Source: Trichobilharzia szidati (taxonomy: Eukaryota > Platyhelminthes > Trematoda > Strigeidida > Schistosomatidae). From it: a stretch of 64,000 nt of DNA. The notes under the pieces were generated by a model. The model saw only the letters and a program-made list of their open reading frames with translations, had not been told where the DNA came from and did no database searches. Where the stretch lies: positions 101,004,020-101,068,019 of the forward strand of contig OX235272.1 in NCBI GenBank assembly GCA_944472155.2, read 5' to 3'. The translations under genes and the position numbers were made by a program. Of this stretch, positions 45,922 to 57,614 are shown one piece after another; the first letter of the stretch is position 1; every line of letters starts with the position of its first letter.

Positions 45922-46807
45922 CGTTACTTTTCATCGCTTTACCAGTTTTCTCATTCTTAATACGTAAAGTGTATAATCCAGCACTGTGTTCTGAAACGTT
46001 ATTGATGATTAATTCAACAAAATCCACGCTAATATTTTCTACAATATTATTACTATTACTGTCATTTGTTATACTGATGCGTTCTTTGGCCCCATAACTC
46101 AATTGTCCTTTAACAAATTGAAATGGTCTATAGAACCATGAAACACTGAATTCACTTTCACGCAATGGACCATTAAATTGACACTGAAAACGAACTGTTT
46201 CACCTAGTTTACTCTGAACATTACTCAACGGTTTAATGATTTTCCATGAGGAATATAATATAGATGGTGCAGAATTGCTTTCATTTATATTGCTCTCAGT
46301 GTTATTATTATTATTACTGTTTAAATTATTTCTAGGCATGAATTTCTCAGAGTTTATACTTTCTGGATAAGAAAGATGCGGTGATGGCAAGGCTGGTTTC
46401 CTATTCCTGCCAAGCAGCATGGATGAACTTGCCTCTGAAGAGGATGGTAGCCCTGAAGTAACCTGTGAATTGGATAGATCTGATAAATTCTTTTTATGAT
46501 TGGAATATCTCTTTTGATGGCCGGGATCATTTTGATTGTTTTTGTTATGATTAGAATCAGTACCAGGTTTATTGATTAACTCTGAAAGATCAACTGGTGA
46601 TGAGCCGGTTACACGCATGTTAAGCATCAACATATCCAATTCCTCTTGTGATTCTTTGATCAATTGCAATTGATTAGTTAAATATTGTATTAACCATGAA
46701 ACATCAGGTTGAATAGAAGATAATTGACTGATTTGTTCAGCGTAGGGAGATAGACAGTCTGGTTTGATAATACCAAGAATTGCTTGTTCCAAATGATGAC
46801 TGTCAAT
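45922..46807 (-). CDS. Exon 3: helical region, Asn/Ser-rich linker and Ig domain 1
   Basis: Largest exon, 886 nt, phase 0 in and 1 out. Acceptor AATTTTGTAG/ATT and donor AACG/GTAAGC. Residues 1-63 are helical (IDSHHLEQAILG, then DVSWLIQYLTNQLQLIKES). Residues about 64-185 are a low-complexity polar linker with Asn runs encoded by AAT/AAC repeats. Residues about 186-295 form an Ig-like domain: B-strand Cys in RFQCQF, C-strand Trp in VSWFY, and the E/F motif SEHSAGLYTLRI, where the usual F-strand Cys is replaced by Leu. Missing F-strand cysteines are common in cytosolic muscle Ig domains. Identity as an exon is near certain; the protein family is inferred. Confidence 0.88.
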
Positions 46808-47129
46808 CTACAAAATTATTTGGTATTTAAAAAAAGACGTCAACAAGACAGTGTGACTAATCAAAGCAGAAATCCCAATAAGAAAAGTTGTTAGAATCCA
46901 GTTACTTCGAAAAAAATCCTTCGACATAACAGTTTATGAGACACAGTCATCATTTTGTGAAGACCAGTTATGCAGATTGAAGTAGGTGTGGATGGATTCA
47001 ATGCCAAGACTTACTGAAAGCCGAGTGTTTAAGGCCTATATCTACATCTTCAACTTCACTACTTCGAAGATTACTCCCATGAATATTTATCGGTTTAAAC
47101 CAACTTGGAAAACATTCAGTGTACTTCAA

Positions 47130-48815
47130 CTGTTTTTCCGACAGTCTAACGTCCCGATATACAAGAAGGGAGACAAGCCCTCCTGTGATAATCACAGGGG
47201 AATTAGCCTGACTAATATCGTATCCAAAGTTCTAGGCTCCATAATAATGCGTAGACTAAGCGGTTCTCGGGAGGAACAATTACGAACGAACCAGGAAGAG
47301 GTTGTATTGATCACATCTTCACCCTTCGACAGATTCTCGAAGATAGGAATACTTACCAACGTCCAATAATCGTCATATTTCTTGACCTAAAGGAGGCATT
47401 CGATTCCGTCGACCGAAAGGTATTACGGCGATGTTTGGCCATTAAGGGAATGCCGAGAATATACATCGCACTGATCTATCAAGGCAGCTAACTCAAACTT
47501 TTGCAGTCAGTCAGGTGAGAGCATACGCAGAGTTGCCATCTGACAACTGTGGTGACAACCAGTGCAGTGGTGTCCGTCAGGGATACCCACCAATGTATCC
47601 ATTTCTATTTCATTTCATCACAGATGTACTGATGGACTTAATTCTAAGTGAATTCAGCGATTCAGGGATTTACATATTACGACCATGGAATAATCTCATT
47701 GCATTACAATATGCAGATGATATAGTCCTCCCATGTGGGTGAAGACGATGACAGAATAGAGCAGAGTCTTCTGAACACATTGAACAGTGAGTAATCTTGG
47801 AATGTTTGGTATGTGATTTGCTCCTGATGTCAAATGAAGGATGATGCAACATGACTGTACTGGACTTCATCGACTTCTAGTTTAAAGACAGGGAGGTGGT
47901 GAATTGTCTGGTGGAGTGTGTTGACCACTTCACTTATTTAGGGAGCTGCATCAGCCTGCTGCGTCAGCGGGTTGATCGCTGACGAAATCTCAACACGGAT
48001 ACAGATGGCCTGTTTTGCATATGCCAATTGATGCCATCTCTAACTTAGTAGACTTATTATCCGGTTGGCTGTCGACCAAAAGATGTGTGTACTGCTCAGC
48101 AGTCCGTTCTGTCCTCCTTTATGGCTGTTGAAAGCGGAAGACATGAAAAGCTTGACTACCTAGCTGTCTTTGATCAAAGATGTCTGCGTTCTATCTCCCG
48201 TGTGTGTCAGGTGGTGGTAGAATAGGGTCAGCAATATTGAAGTTAGGCATCGGTCGAGTGCTAGGTAGGTGAGAGGCGGAATCAAAGACGAGGTGGTTGT
48301 GAAGTAAGACCGATTGCGATGGTTAAGACATGTATTACCTATTGCTAGTCAGCCATCGTTCGCCTTCCTCGATGATGGTAATCTTAGCTGACAGACACAA
48401 GACGGATCAGGCTGGAGAAGAGCTAGCTAGTGATAGCCAAACGAAGACATGGCTTTATCAGTCAGTTTATAAAATCCATAATAGTTAGTTTAAGTTAGCC
48501 AGCCACGTAGGGAGGTGTGAGGGTCATCGAGATGGTAAAAACCAATGAAGACTGGAGACAATTGGTGATGTAACTCAAAATCGTTCTCAATGACAGCGAA
48601 GATGCGTCCACTCTTTGTGATTTGTCAGTTATACTCAATAAAATTCTATTGTTCTTCTATATTACTATTCTTTTTGCTTCAAACTTCTGTTTATTATCTC
48701 TCTTTACTCTCTTCTCTTGCTTAGAATCCTATGTGGAGGGAGAGTGGCAACTTGAACTGGTGCTCCACATCTGTACAAATTTCTACGGTAAAACCAGGCA
48801 GTCAGTCAGTCAAAT
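47130..48815 (+). mobile_element. Family A non-LTR retrotransposon, longest copy
   Basis: Plus-strand RT: VPIYKKGDKPSCDNHRGISL, TNIVSKVLGSIIMRRLSGS, then MRAYAELPSDNCGDN, GVRQGYPPMYPFLFHFITDV and NNLIALQYADDIVLPCG with the YADD catalytic motif near 47715. The distal domain and a 3' untranslated part end in TCAG tandem repeats. Frames are broken several times. Aligns throughout with 14213-15755. Confidence 0.85.
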
Positions 48816-48819
48816 AACG

Positions 48820-49480
48820 TGTTTTGTACACATACAATACTCTTAAATGTGTATAAACTTATTTCCGAATAAAATGAGTGACAATATTCCCTACCACAAC
48901 AGTCGGGACTTCTAGAATAAGTATTCATTATATAAGGTTAATAGCCTGGTGAATAATTCATGCATCACGTCACTGGATTTATGAAGGCAGTTTCATTGCT
49001 GAATTATAAACAAGCATCTATTCAGAGGATGTTCTTTCAGTGCATAAAGATGACTGTCAGTCAGTTGACTACTAATGCTGTACTACTCTAGCTGACTAGT
49101 TAGTTACCACAATGTCATTTTAATGATTCTGTGTACTGTTTAATTCTTGTATTAATTAATTAATATTCCTTCACTGATGTCTATCATATTTATCATGAAA
49201 TTTACTGTTAATGATACCAGAAAAACGGGCGACTGAACGTCCACGTTCAAATACCAAAGCTGAATGAATAACAGACAAATTCCATCCTCACTTTGAGATA
49301 ACAATCTATTCAACTATCTTACATATATATTCTACTTTGATTTCTTAATAATCTTCATAAAAAAGACATAAAACACAGTCAACTGTCTGTCATATTCTGA
49401 AATCAATGACTTAATTAGTCCTTCAGTGTGTAGTGAAAATAATAATTTGTGTAACATGTGAATTTCTATTCTTATATCGA
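48820..49480. other. Intron sequence, no feature
   Basis: AT-rich sequence between a family A element and exon 2. Nothing recognised. Confidence 0.4.
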
Positions 49481-49485
49481 CTTAC

Positions 49486-49584
49486 TTCATTTGAAGGTAT
49501 AGGTGACCTTTGCTTGTTGGCATCTGATAAACAGTTTAAATAGTTTGCTCTGAAGTTCTCCAATTCAGGAATGATATTATAAGC
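49486..49584 (-). CDS. Exon 2: helical linker segment
   Basis: Short exon of 99 nt (33 codons), phase 0 in and 0 out. Acceptor TTTGCTCTACAG/GCT and donor GAA/GTAAGT are close to consensus. The peptide runs from AYNIIPELENFRANYLNCL to SPIPSNE. It is amphipathic and consistent with continuation of a spectrin-like helix. The exon is too short to be found by reading-frame length alone. It is supported by its position, by both splice sites and by phase continuity with exons 1 and 3. Confidence 0.7.
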
Positions 49585-50080
49585 CTGTAGAGCAAATTAA
49601 CACAACAAAAAGAATTAGCGAATCTTTATTTGAGGATGATTGTGGCCGTAGAACTTTGTCAACGTGGTTTAGTGTAATTCTATATGCCGTATAAGTATAT
49701 TTAATATAATATACAAGTGATATATTATTTAAAAATTGGATGAAATTTTTAATAGCACTTCTTGTTCCAAATCATATCAGTGAGTTCAAGAGACTTATTG
49801 ACCAGATACACCTGGAATTGACTGTGAAATTGTGCTTTCCTTAAAACAAGAAAGCCCATGAGAATTCTCTAGCCTCTTGTTCAAATCACAGTCGACCACG
49901 TGAAACCGAAAGCTCCACAAGCGTTGATTAATGTGATAGCAACTTGAATATTCCCATAATTTATTCTGAACAAAAATAGTTAGAGCGAACAATTGTGGTT
50001 TCAATAAGTTCTTCTTCAGGCTCTACAGTTATGGATCCATTAATTTAAGCATACAATAGAAAGCCAGTAGTAAAGGCAAA

Positions 50081-50739
50081 GGAAGAGGAACAAAAGAGGA
50101 ACCTGAAACAAACAAACTCTTCTACCTACCTGGGAAGCATCGTGTCAACTACAGGAGGAACTGACGAGGATATCAAAGCGAGAATCGGAAAAGCAAGACA
50201 AGCTTTCACTACTCTCAAGTCTATGTGGAGGTCAACAACACTCAGCATGAAAAATAAGATCCGGATTTTCAACTCCAATGTGAAGTCAGTGCCACTTACT
50301 ATACGTACGGATCAGAGACTTGGCGCGTCATAAAGAGCATCTCAAACAAACTACAGACCTTCATTAACAGTTGTCTTCGCTCAATACTCAAGATCAGATG
50401 GCCGGTCAGAAAAGATCAGCAACACAAATCTCTGGGAGCGAAACAACCAGGAACCGATTGTGAAACAAATAGGCAGGAAGAAATAGAGATGGATTGGCCA
50501 TACTCTGAGGAAACCATCAAGTGACATCACTAGATAAGCCCTCGAGTGGAACCCGAAAGGGAAGAGGCGATTTGGTCTTCAGTGCAAGGGTGACTTGGAG
50601 GAGGTCATGTGAAGAGAAGATGAAAACGTGTGGGCAGACTTGGAGCCAGGTGAAAACTCTAGCAGAGAACCGAACGCAATGGAGACGCACGGCTGAAGCC
50701 CTATGTTCCTCTAGGAATAAAAGGAAACAATAATAATAA
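50081..50739 (+). mobile_element. Family B non-LTR copy nested in PLE
   Basis: Plus strand: TYLGSIVSTTGGTDEDIKAR, IGKARQAFTTLKSMWRSTTL, then the distal domain and the tail CCCTATGTTCCTCTAGGAAT with AATAAT repeats. 5'-truncated. Target duplication TAAAGGCAAA at 50071-50080 and 50740-50749. Confidence 0.9.
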
Positions 50740-51850
50740 TAAAGGCAAATTAGAATCATTTCAGAAATGAGTTGTGGCACAAGTATAAGTAAGATGGCAT
50801 GGGAGAATAGTCAGTTAGTTTTGAATATGAATGGTCAATGAGAACATGAGATAAATTGAGGCCAACAAAAGTACAGGTTTCGAGGGTGAGTTAATCAGTG
50901 TGGTGTGTGAGACAATATGAATACTACAGAAAATAAACCAACGAATGGGGTGGACTAGACATAAGTTCAAGGGTGAAAATAACGACAATAATACTGACTG
51001 TAAAATAATAATGATAACACCGTATAAACTTAAAAGTACTATTGTTTATTGATTACCAAATAATAATAATAATGAATTTAGTGAAGTAAAGTGAAATGAA
51101 CAGGATTTTGTAAATATGACAACAATTTAGAAAAGCATTACGTAAACCTAAGGAAATAGAAATCATAAGAAAGGTCATGAAATCGTAAAAGGTAAGAAAT
51201 AAACGTTTGTCAATGTGAAACAAAGGGAAAGAAGAAGAAAAGAAAAAAAATGTGATAGGAATTTAAAGTGCTAATGTAATGTAATCTTTATGCAGGATCT
51301 GTTGGCCTTATTGTAGACCAAGGTAAACATAGAGGTTGAACATACTTTTTGTGTATACAAAGAGCCAGTCTTCTGGTATTGATTGCAACCGCTTCAGTTA
51401 CTGATAGAAGATGTAGTCTAGCTCCTCTAGATAGATTTCCAGGAACGCGGTAAATAATTAAGAACGCCTGATCAAGTTTTATCCAATGTCCAGTATCTAT
51501 CAAGTGGGTTAAGACAACACTGTTTACGCATTTCGTTACGCCTTTACTCAACCATACAGGTACGGCCAATGTAACTAACTCCAAATGAGCGGTTGAATTC
51601 ATGGATGCACAGTGATTAGGCCATTTTTGGTAATTTCTCCTGGGCTCGGTGTGTGAGTACTAGTTTAGTTGAAAAGTTGAGTATCAGTTTATCTCATGTT
51701 TTCATTCACCATTCATATTCACAACTAACTAACTACTGTCGCATTCCCTCTCAATTAAACTTGCTCCACAATGCATTACTGATATGATTCTGATTTGCAT
51801 TTACTGGCTGGCTATTGTATGCTTAAATTAATAGATCTATAATTGTAGAG

Positions 51851-52405
51851 TCAAATCGAGAATAGGGAAAGCGAGAAACACTTTCATCAACCTGAAACCA
51901 ATCTGGAAATCTTTGTCACTCAGCATCAACAACAAAATTCGGATTTTCAATACAAACGTCAAGTCAATTTTGCTTTACGGATCAGAAACTTGGCGGGTCA
52001 CGAAGAATATTTCCAACAGCCTGTTGCAGACCTTTATCAACAACTGTCTTCGTTCTATACTGAAGATCAGATGGCCGGAAAGAATCACAAATAAGAAAAT
52101 ATGGGAACAAACAAAACAGGAACCAATCACCCAACAAATATGCAGGAGAAAAAGGAGATGGATTGGACACTGGTTGAGGAGGCCGCTGGGTGACATCGCT
52201 CGTCAGGCCCTCGAGTGGAACCCGGAAGGGAAGCGGCGAGTGGGACGTCCAAGGGTGACATGGAGGAGACCGTGTGAAGAAGAGTTGAAACAGTATGGAC
52301 TAACATGGATGCAAGTGAAAAGTACAGCAGAAGACAGAAGCAAGTGGAGACGTGCAGTTGAAGCCCTATGTTCCAGTAGGAACCCAAGGGAACAATAATA
52401 ATAAT
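51851..52405 (+). mobile_element. Family B non-LTR copy nested in PLE terminal repeat
   Basis: An open frame of 161 codons (51913-52398) covers the distal domain: NTNVKSILLYGSETWRVTKN, KIRWPERITNKKIWEQTKQE, RWIGHWLRRPLGDIARQALE and GRPRVTWRRPCEEELKQYGL. The tail CCCTATGTTCCAGTAGGAAC is followed by AAT repeats. Target duplication ATAATTGTAGAG (12 bp) at 51839-51850 and 52406-52417. The intact frame and perfect duplication point to a recent insertion. Confidence 0.92.
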
Positions 52406-52776
52406 ATAATTGTAGAGCCCGAAGAAGAATTTATTGAAACCACAATTGTTCTCTCTAACTTTTTCGTTCTAGTGTGATAGCCTTTCTAGTTTCATAGCTT
52501 GGAAACATAAAAAATGTATTTAGAATCAGTGGCTAACCGGAGTCATTTAAAGAGAATTACTTACACCCATGAAGCGTTAGGTATTTGTGTCGTTCTGATT
52601 TAGAATTCTCAAGTAGCAGTTTACATGATGCCACCAGGGATTATTAACTCATATCGGCTTGCAGTGAAACCTACAGTGAAGTTATTATTTCATTCTTTAC
52701 AAATCTAACATATGAATACAACAACTGTGACCGGTCGATGTATTAAGCATCCACGAAAGAAGAAATACACATACTT

Positions 52777-52964
52777 TTTTTATTGTAGCTTGAATCCACA
52801 CAGTACGTTTTTTTTAGTAGAAGTAAGGAATTTTCAGCATGTGATATCGGTAGCCCAAATTTTGCAGGCCGACCATTGATATCGGGTGTGTGTCGGCAGG
52901 AGATCGAACCCCGGACCATGTGCATGGTAGGCGAGAGTCCTAACCACTGTGCCACCGACGCACA
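52777..52964 (-). mobile_element. tRNA-derived SINE, SINE-2 subfamily
   Basis: Reverse copy. The head is at about 52910-52964 (GGAGATCGAACCCCGG box B; CTAACCACTGTGCCACCGAC box A in reverse). The body has ATCGGTAGCCCAAATTT and ATATCGGGTGTGTGTCGG. The body differs from SINE-1, though the head is shared. Confidence 0.75.
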
Positions 52965-52969
52965 TGATT

Positions 52970-54720
52970 AAACGACTCCCAATTTACTGATGCATGCGTC
53001 AGTCATTCACACACTACCTCATAGATAAGTGGTTTACAGAGTTGAGCATAAGTTTAAATGTCTACCTACCTATCTGGTAGATTTTGTTCTCCATCCAATA
53101 GTCTAAATGTGATTAGTTATCAATTATCATTGTGCTCCAAGAAAGTAATCATCACACAGGGTAACATTTATCTTCATGTATCCAGCTCAAAGGTATCACT
53201 TTTTTCTTTCTCATGAACTAGAATTAATACGTTTATGCATTAAATTACAAGTTGTGTACACACATTAGTGTACTACTACTCATTGTTGTTTTAATCAGGT
53301 GAAATATCGATATATTTTCAATGTTCACTTATCATCAATATTGATCAGATTATTCATTAATTAGCACACAGTGATTGATTATGTGAAATAAAAACAATTA
53401 CCTAGCCATAACAGCGCATGGTAATCAATCCCAGTGTATACATATATAACGCTGAACTTTATAAATTCATAAGTATGGAAGAGAATATTCACCGACTTAT
53501 TATTTTAAATAGCACTGATCTCAATTCTAGAAACTAAAGTTGTATTTTGTCTTATTTGTATACATCTACAAGTGAATGTCTGTGTGTGTAAACATGCAAG
53601 CACATGTGAGTACGTTCCATAGTAAGGTGACAAAAAGCCAGGGACAAACTAATTCTATGCATTTACTTATTTATGTCTTAGATATAGGCATACACCTACC
53701 GAAATGTCGAAATTTAGCATTTCACACACACACACACACACACTGTGAAATGCTAACTTCAAATCGGCGGTAACACTGAGAATAAGGCTGACTGATATTA
53801 CTACTCCTAATAATCTAATTGCATACAATGTGGTATTGCTATCTATCTATCTATTTTCACACCAAATGCACAGGATACTTGAATTGATAAGACCGATTGA
53901 TGTTTGTTTGTGAAAGAGGTAAGTGTGCAGTAGAAATAACTGTGCACAGTATGTGGTGTGTAGAAAAGAGACGGCTTAGGATAGAAGGGGTAAGATGCCT
54001 CTAGCTCTCTCTTAATATTGTGATAGTGAAATAAGTAAAATGCCTCAGGTAGGCCTAATGTATGCAGCAAATTCTTTTATATTCAGTAGACAACAAATAA
54101 TATTATATTGATAATGATAATAATAATAATATTGACAGGGTAACAGTAATCGCTTTAATTCAAACCACAATAATTTCTCAAAACCTAATAATTCTACAAT
54201 GACAATCAAAAAATGCTCACTAAATTGCTTTTTCTTCGTCTATATGGTCTTCTATTGGATCAATGGCACGAAACATATCACAAAGACAAACTGAAAACAG
54301 GAATCCATAGTGTAAACTTTAACCATGACAGTCAGCACGTTGTTTCAACTGTTACTTTACTTGGTGAATTCGTCTTCCACAAATTATAATTATAACATCG
54401 TTACTTTAATTTCAAGATGGAATTCCTTAAGTTCTACGGAGAATTCCTGATTAGCAGCGCTATTTGGAAAGACTGATTAGAAGCCTCGATTCCGTGGATT
54501 CACATTCAGTCATAATAACTCTCAACACTTAGCGATAGAAAACCAGGTTGTAGAACCACGTGGTTCAGCTCACTGTTTGTATCTCAAACAAATCGATGTT
54601 TTAGAATGGGTAACTAAATCGGATAAGATGAATTCTAAAAGTGAGCAGTCTGTAATAAATTCTGTATACGGTGCTCTGTCTGAATACAAAGCTCTGATTT
54701 ATTCAATATTATCGCAGTAA
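52970..54720. other. Intron sequence, microsatellites only
   Basis: Long AT-rich stretch with a (CA)n run at about 53724-53743 and CTAT repeats at about 53840-53856. No exon or repeat family recognised. Confidence 0.45.
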
Positions 54721-54724
54721 CTTC

Positions 54725-56430
54725 TTATATCAGATAATCAGGTATCTAACCAGGAAGAGATCAAACACAGATGATGAAACCAATAAACGATGCTCAAGGG
54801 AACCTGATCACCAAGGAGGAGAAACGAATCAAACAATGAGCCGATCACTGCAAAGGACTCTTGAATCGAACATCACTTGCAACTCGCCCTGAAATATCAC
54901 CAACAGCACACACGAAAATGCCTGCCAGTGGACACCAATCCTTCAACGAGAGAAGAAATCCTGAAGTCGATCAAGCTACTCAAGTCCGGGAAGACAGCAG
55001 GACCAGACAGCATTCCTCTCGAAGCACTGAAAACGGATCCAGAGAATGAAGCAGATATGCTGACGTCATTATTGCAAAAGGTTTGGAAGGAAGGAAAGGT
55101 ACCCACCGATTGGAAGAAAGGCTATCTACCTCTTCAAGCTGCCAAAGAAGAGAGACTTAGGCCTGTGCAAAAACTGACGGGCGTGGAATAACGCTCATGT
55201 CCACGACAAATAAAATACTAAGTCGCATCATCCTGGAGAGAATAAAAGATGCACTAGATGCAGAACTTCGCCGACTGGAACAAGGAGGATTGAGGAAGGG
55301 CAAATCATGTGCTGGCCAAATTGCAACTCTACACATCATCATCAAAGAACAAAGAATAGAATAGCAGCCAAACCTGTACCTTAACTGAATTGACTTCGAG
55401 AAGCCTTCGACAGCATTGACTGAGAAGTAATTTGGAAACTACTTCAACACTAAGGTGTGCCTCAGGTCTTTATCAACCTCATTCAACAGCTAGCCACATG
55501 ACAGTAGTACGTGTCAGATGATCCACAACGGGAAACTCAGCGAGGCATTCGAAGTGAACAGAGGAGTAAGATAACGCTGCCTATTATCACTAATAATATT
55601 CTTAATTGTGGTGCACTGGATTATGCGTCAGACTGTCCACAGGGAGTAAGAAGACAAAAATACGTTAGACTGACTAATGAGAGAGATTCTAGAAGATCTA
55701 GATTTCGCGCGTGGATGATTTATTCTCAATGTTCAATGTCACACAAACTCGCGAAAACCAACAAACTGGCTAAGAAGGCTGGCTGGAAGCGAAGACAGGA
55801 CTTCAAGTGAATGTAGAGAAAATGGAGGTGATGAAGATAACCAACAAACAGCAACAACAACAACCGACACCAATCACCATCAACGGGAGAGATTTGACAG
55901 AGGTTACCTGCTTCACTTATCTAGGCAGGCAGCATCGTTCAAACCACAGGCGATTGGAACGGATGACGATGTCGAAGCCAACTAGCCAGCCAGAATTGGA
56001 AAACGAAGATACGCCTTCATCAAGCTGAAAGCAGTTTGGAAATGTTCTGCACTCAACATAAGGAACAAGATTTGCATTTTCAACACCAATGTCAAGTTGG
56101 TCCTCCTATACTGGTCAGAAACCTGACCAGCGTGTACCTAAAAGGATTTCCAACGGGTCACTGCAGACTTTCATCAACAGCTACCCATTTCGCTGGCTCT
56201 ATATTAAAGATAACATGTCCAGAAAGAAATAATAACAAGAAACTCTCGCTCGAGTGGAATCCCAATAGGAAGCAACGAGTGGGTCGTCGGTGCGAGGGTG
56301 ACATGGAGGAGCTGGTGTGTTGGGGAGGAGGAGTGGGAAGATTATGGGCAATCGTGGTCGAAGCTGAAGAGGATGGCAGAAGATAGAACAAAGTGGAGTG
56401 GAACTCATGGGAATAATAATAATAAAATTG
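54725..56430 (+). mobile_element. Family B non-LTR retrotransposon, longest copy
   Basis: Plus strand in order: EILKSIKLLKSGKTAGPDSI and EALKTD (start of RT); KVPTDWKKGYL; TNKILSRIILERIKDALDA; a broken FEKAFDSID-like core and IRQCLL-like region; KTNKLAKKAG, MEVMKITNKQQQQQPTPI (poly-Gln); then the TWRR-type distal domain. It ends with AATAATAATAATAAA. Frameshifts throughout; the endonuclease end is missing. Confidence 0.85.
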
Positions 56431-56740
56431 ACCTTTTTACTACATAATTATCACTGTAGATGACTAGTCTTAAGCGACGATTGAAATATAATGATAAACT
56501 GTACACTCTGATTACCAGATTGGGTGAAATGATACCTACCGTTGAACGCCAAGACGTATCTTTTTAACGGTGGTCTAAAATAAGGCCTATATCCTGAATT
56601 TCATTATTACCACCGATATTACCACCAAAGTGATATTCACACTAAACTTCATTCAAATGGATTTTATTCAATAATTGAAAATACAGAAAAAGTGCATAGC
56701 TGAAATCATTATTACTATTAGTAGTAGTAGTATAGCTTAC

Positions 56741-56893
56741 CTTCACTAAATTTTGTATGAAAGATTTAAAAATATTTAAGTTTTCAGTATACTCCCTCCA
56801 CATACTTCTAATCTTTGTGACATGATCAGGGAAACGGAATTTTTCACAGTTTTCCACTTCAATTATTAATGAATGAATAAATTGTTCTTGTGC
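56741..56893 (-). CDS. Exon 1 of those visible: helical spectrin-like segment
   Basis: Exon of 153 nt (51 codons), phase 0 in and 0 out. Acceptor TTTTTCAAG precedes codon GCA, and the donor is GAAG/GTAAGC. It encodes an amphipathic, probably helical stretch running from AQEQFIHSL through VTKIRSMWREY to FIQNLVK. The WREY pattern and heptad-like spacing recall spectrin-repeat helices. The reading frame continues into the next exon, so this is not an initiator exon. No further exon of this gene could be recognised upstream, to 64000. The spectrin assignment is inferred from composition and from the neighbouring exons. Confidence 0.7.
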
Positions 56894-57072
56894 CTTGAAA
56901 AACAAAAACAAAACAAAAAATCACGCAAATATCAAAACGATGCAGATGACAACGAAAAATAAACTTTTATCATTTTTTCATAGTAAGAGTCACTTTCCTG
57001 CCAACTTACTATTACCAAAGAAAATTATTAAACTGTTAAAACTTGGATCTCCTTTACTTTTAGACTGGTATA

Positions 57073-57245
57073 TATGTGTGTTGGTGACACAACGATCAGG
57101 ACTCTCGCCGACCATGCACATGGTCCGGAGTTCGATCTCCTGCTGACACACACCTGATATCTATGGTCGGCCTGCGAAATTGGGCTACCGATATCACATG
57201 CTGAAAATCCCATACTTGTACCAAAAATACGGTGTGGAATCAAGG

Positions 57246-57246
<1 letters not shown>
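57073..57246 (+). mobile_element. tRNA-derived SINE, SINE-2 subfamily
   Basis: Plus copy matching 52777-52964 in reverse: GTTGGTGACACAACGATCAG (head), GGTCCGGAGTTCGATCTCC (box B), GCGAAATTGGGCTACCGATA (body). A long TA microsatellite follows at 57247-57290. Confidence 0.75.

Positions 57247-57290
<44 letters not shown>
57247..57290. repeat. (TA)n microsatellite
   Basis: An uninterrupted TA run of about 22 units just behind a SINE-2 tail. Confidence 0.95.
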
Positions 57291-57293
<3 letters not shown>

Positions 57294-57614
57294 CACAATA
57301 GTTCAAAGAATTTTGCGCAAAATTATAAACATCACTTGAAAGTGACTTAGGTATCAGTGGTGTACAATCAGTCATTATGTGTGGACAGTTGTGTTATTAT
57401 TCCATGAGATTTCTGTTACGAACCGTAACACAACTTATCTGTACCGACATATACATTAAATTATGTCAGTATTACAATAATAAGTATTAATAATCATGTC
57501 ATTTGTAGATAGCAGGGAAGTCAGCTGAAAGTGATGGCAGAGAATCGAGCACAGTAAGGATATGTCGTAGAAGCTCTATGTCCCATTCGGAAAGCGAGGA
57601 AAGAATATTATTAT

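Larger units (their letters stand above)
49975..52465 (-). mobile_element. PLE with inverted ends, split by two family B insertions
   Basis: Ends: GAACAATTGTGGTTTCAATA at about 49988 and its complement at about 52430-52452, both followed inward by the TAGAGCC(T/C)GAAGAAGAA block. The endonuclease tail on the minus strand (51602-51288) reads VWLSKGVTKCVNSVVLTHLI, DTGHWIKLDQAFLIIYRVPG and HKKYVQPLCLPW. Two nested insertions (50081-50739 and 51851-52405) each have a perfect target duplication. Confidence 0.85.
2129..56893 (-). other. Giant Ig/spectrin-like muscle protein gene, partial (12 exons)
   Basis: This entry gives the span of the only host gene recognised. Twelve exons on the minus strand have canonical AG and GT (mostly GTAAG or GTGAG) borders and their phases fit end to end, so no exon needs to be missing between them. 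Together they encode about 1290 residues: helical spectrin-like sequence, a polar linker, then eight Ig-like (I-set) domains. Such proteins (obscurin/UNC-89, titin, twitchin families) organise sarcomere-like structures inside muscle. Most domains lack the F-strand cysteine, as expected of cytosolic Ig domains. The true 5' and 3' ends lie outside the window: the first exon seen starts in phase 0 after an acceptor, and the last ends at a donor in phase 2. The exact orthologue is not determined, since no kinase, DH-PH or SH3 domain is visible here. Confidence 0.85.
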
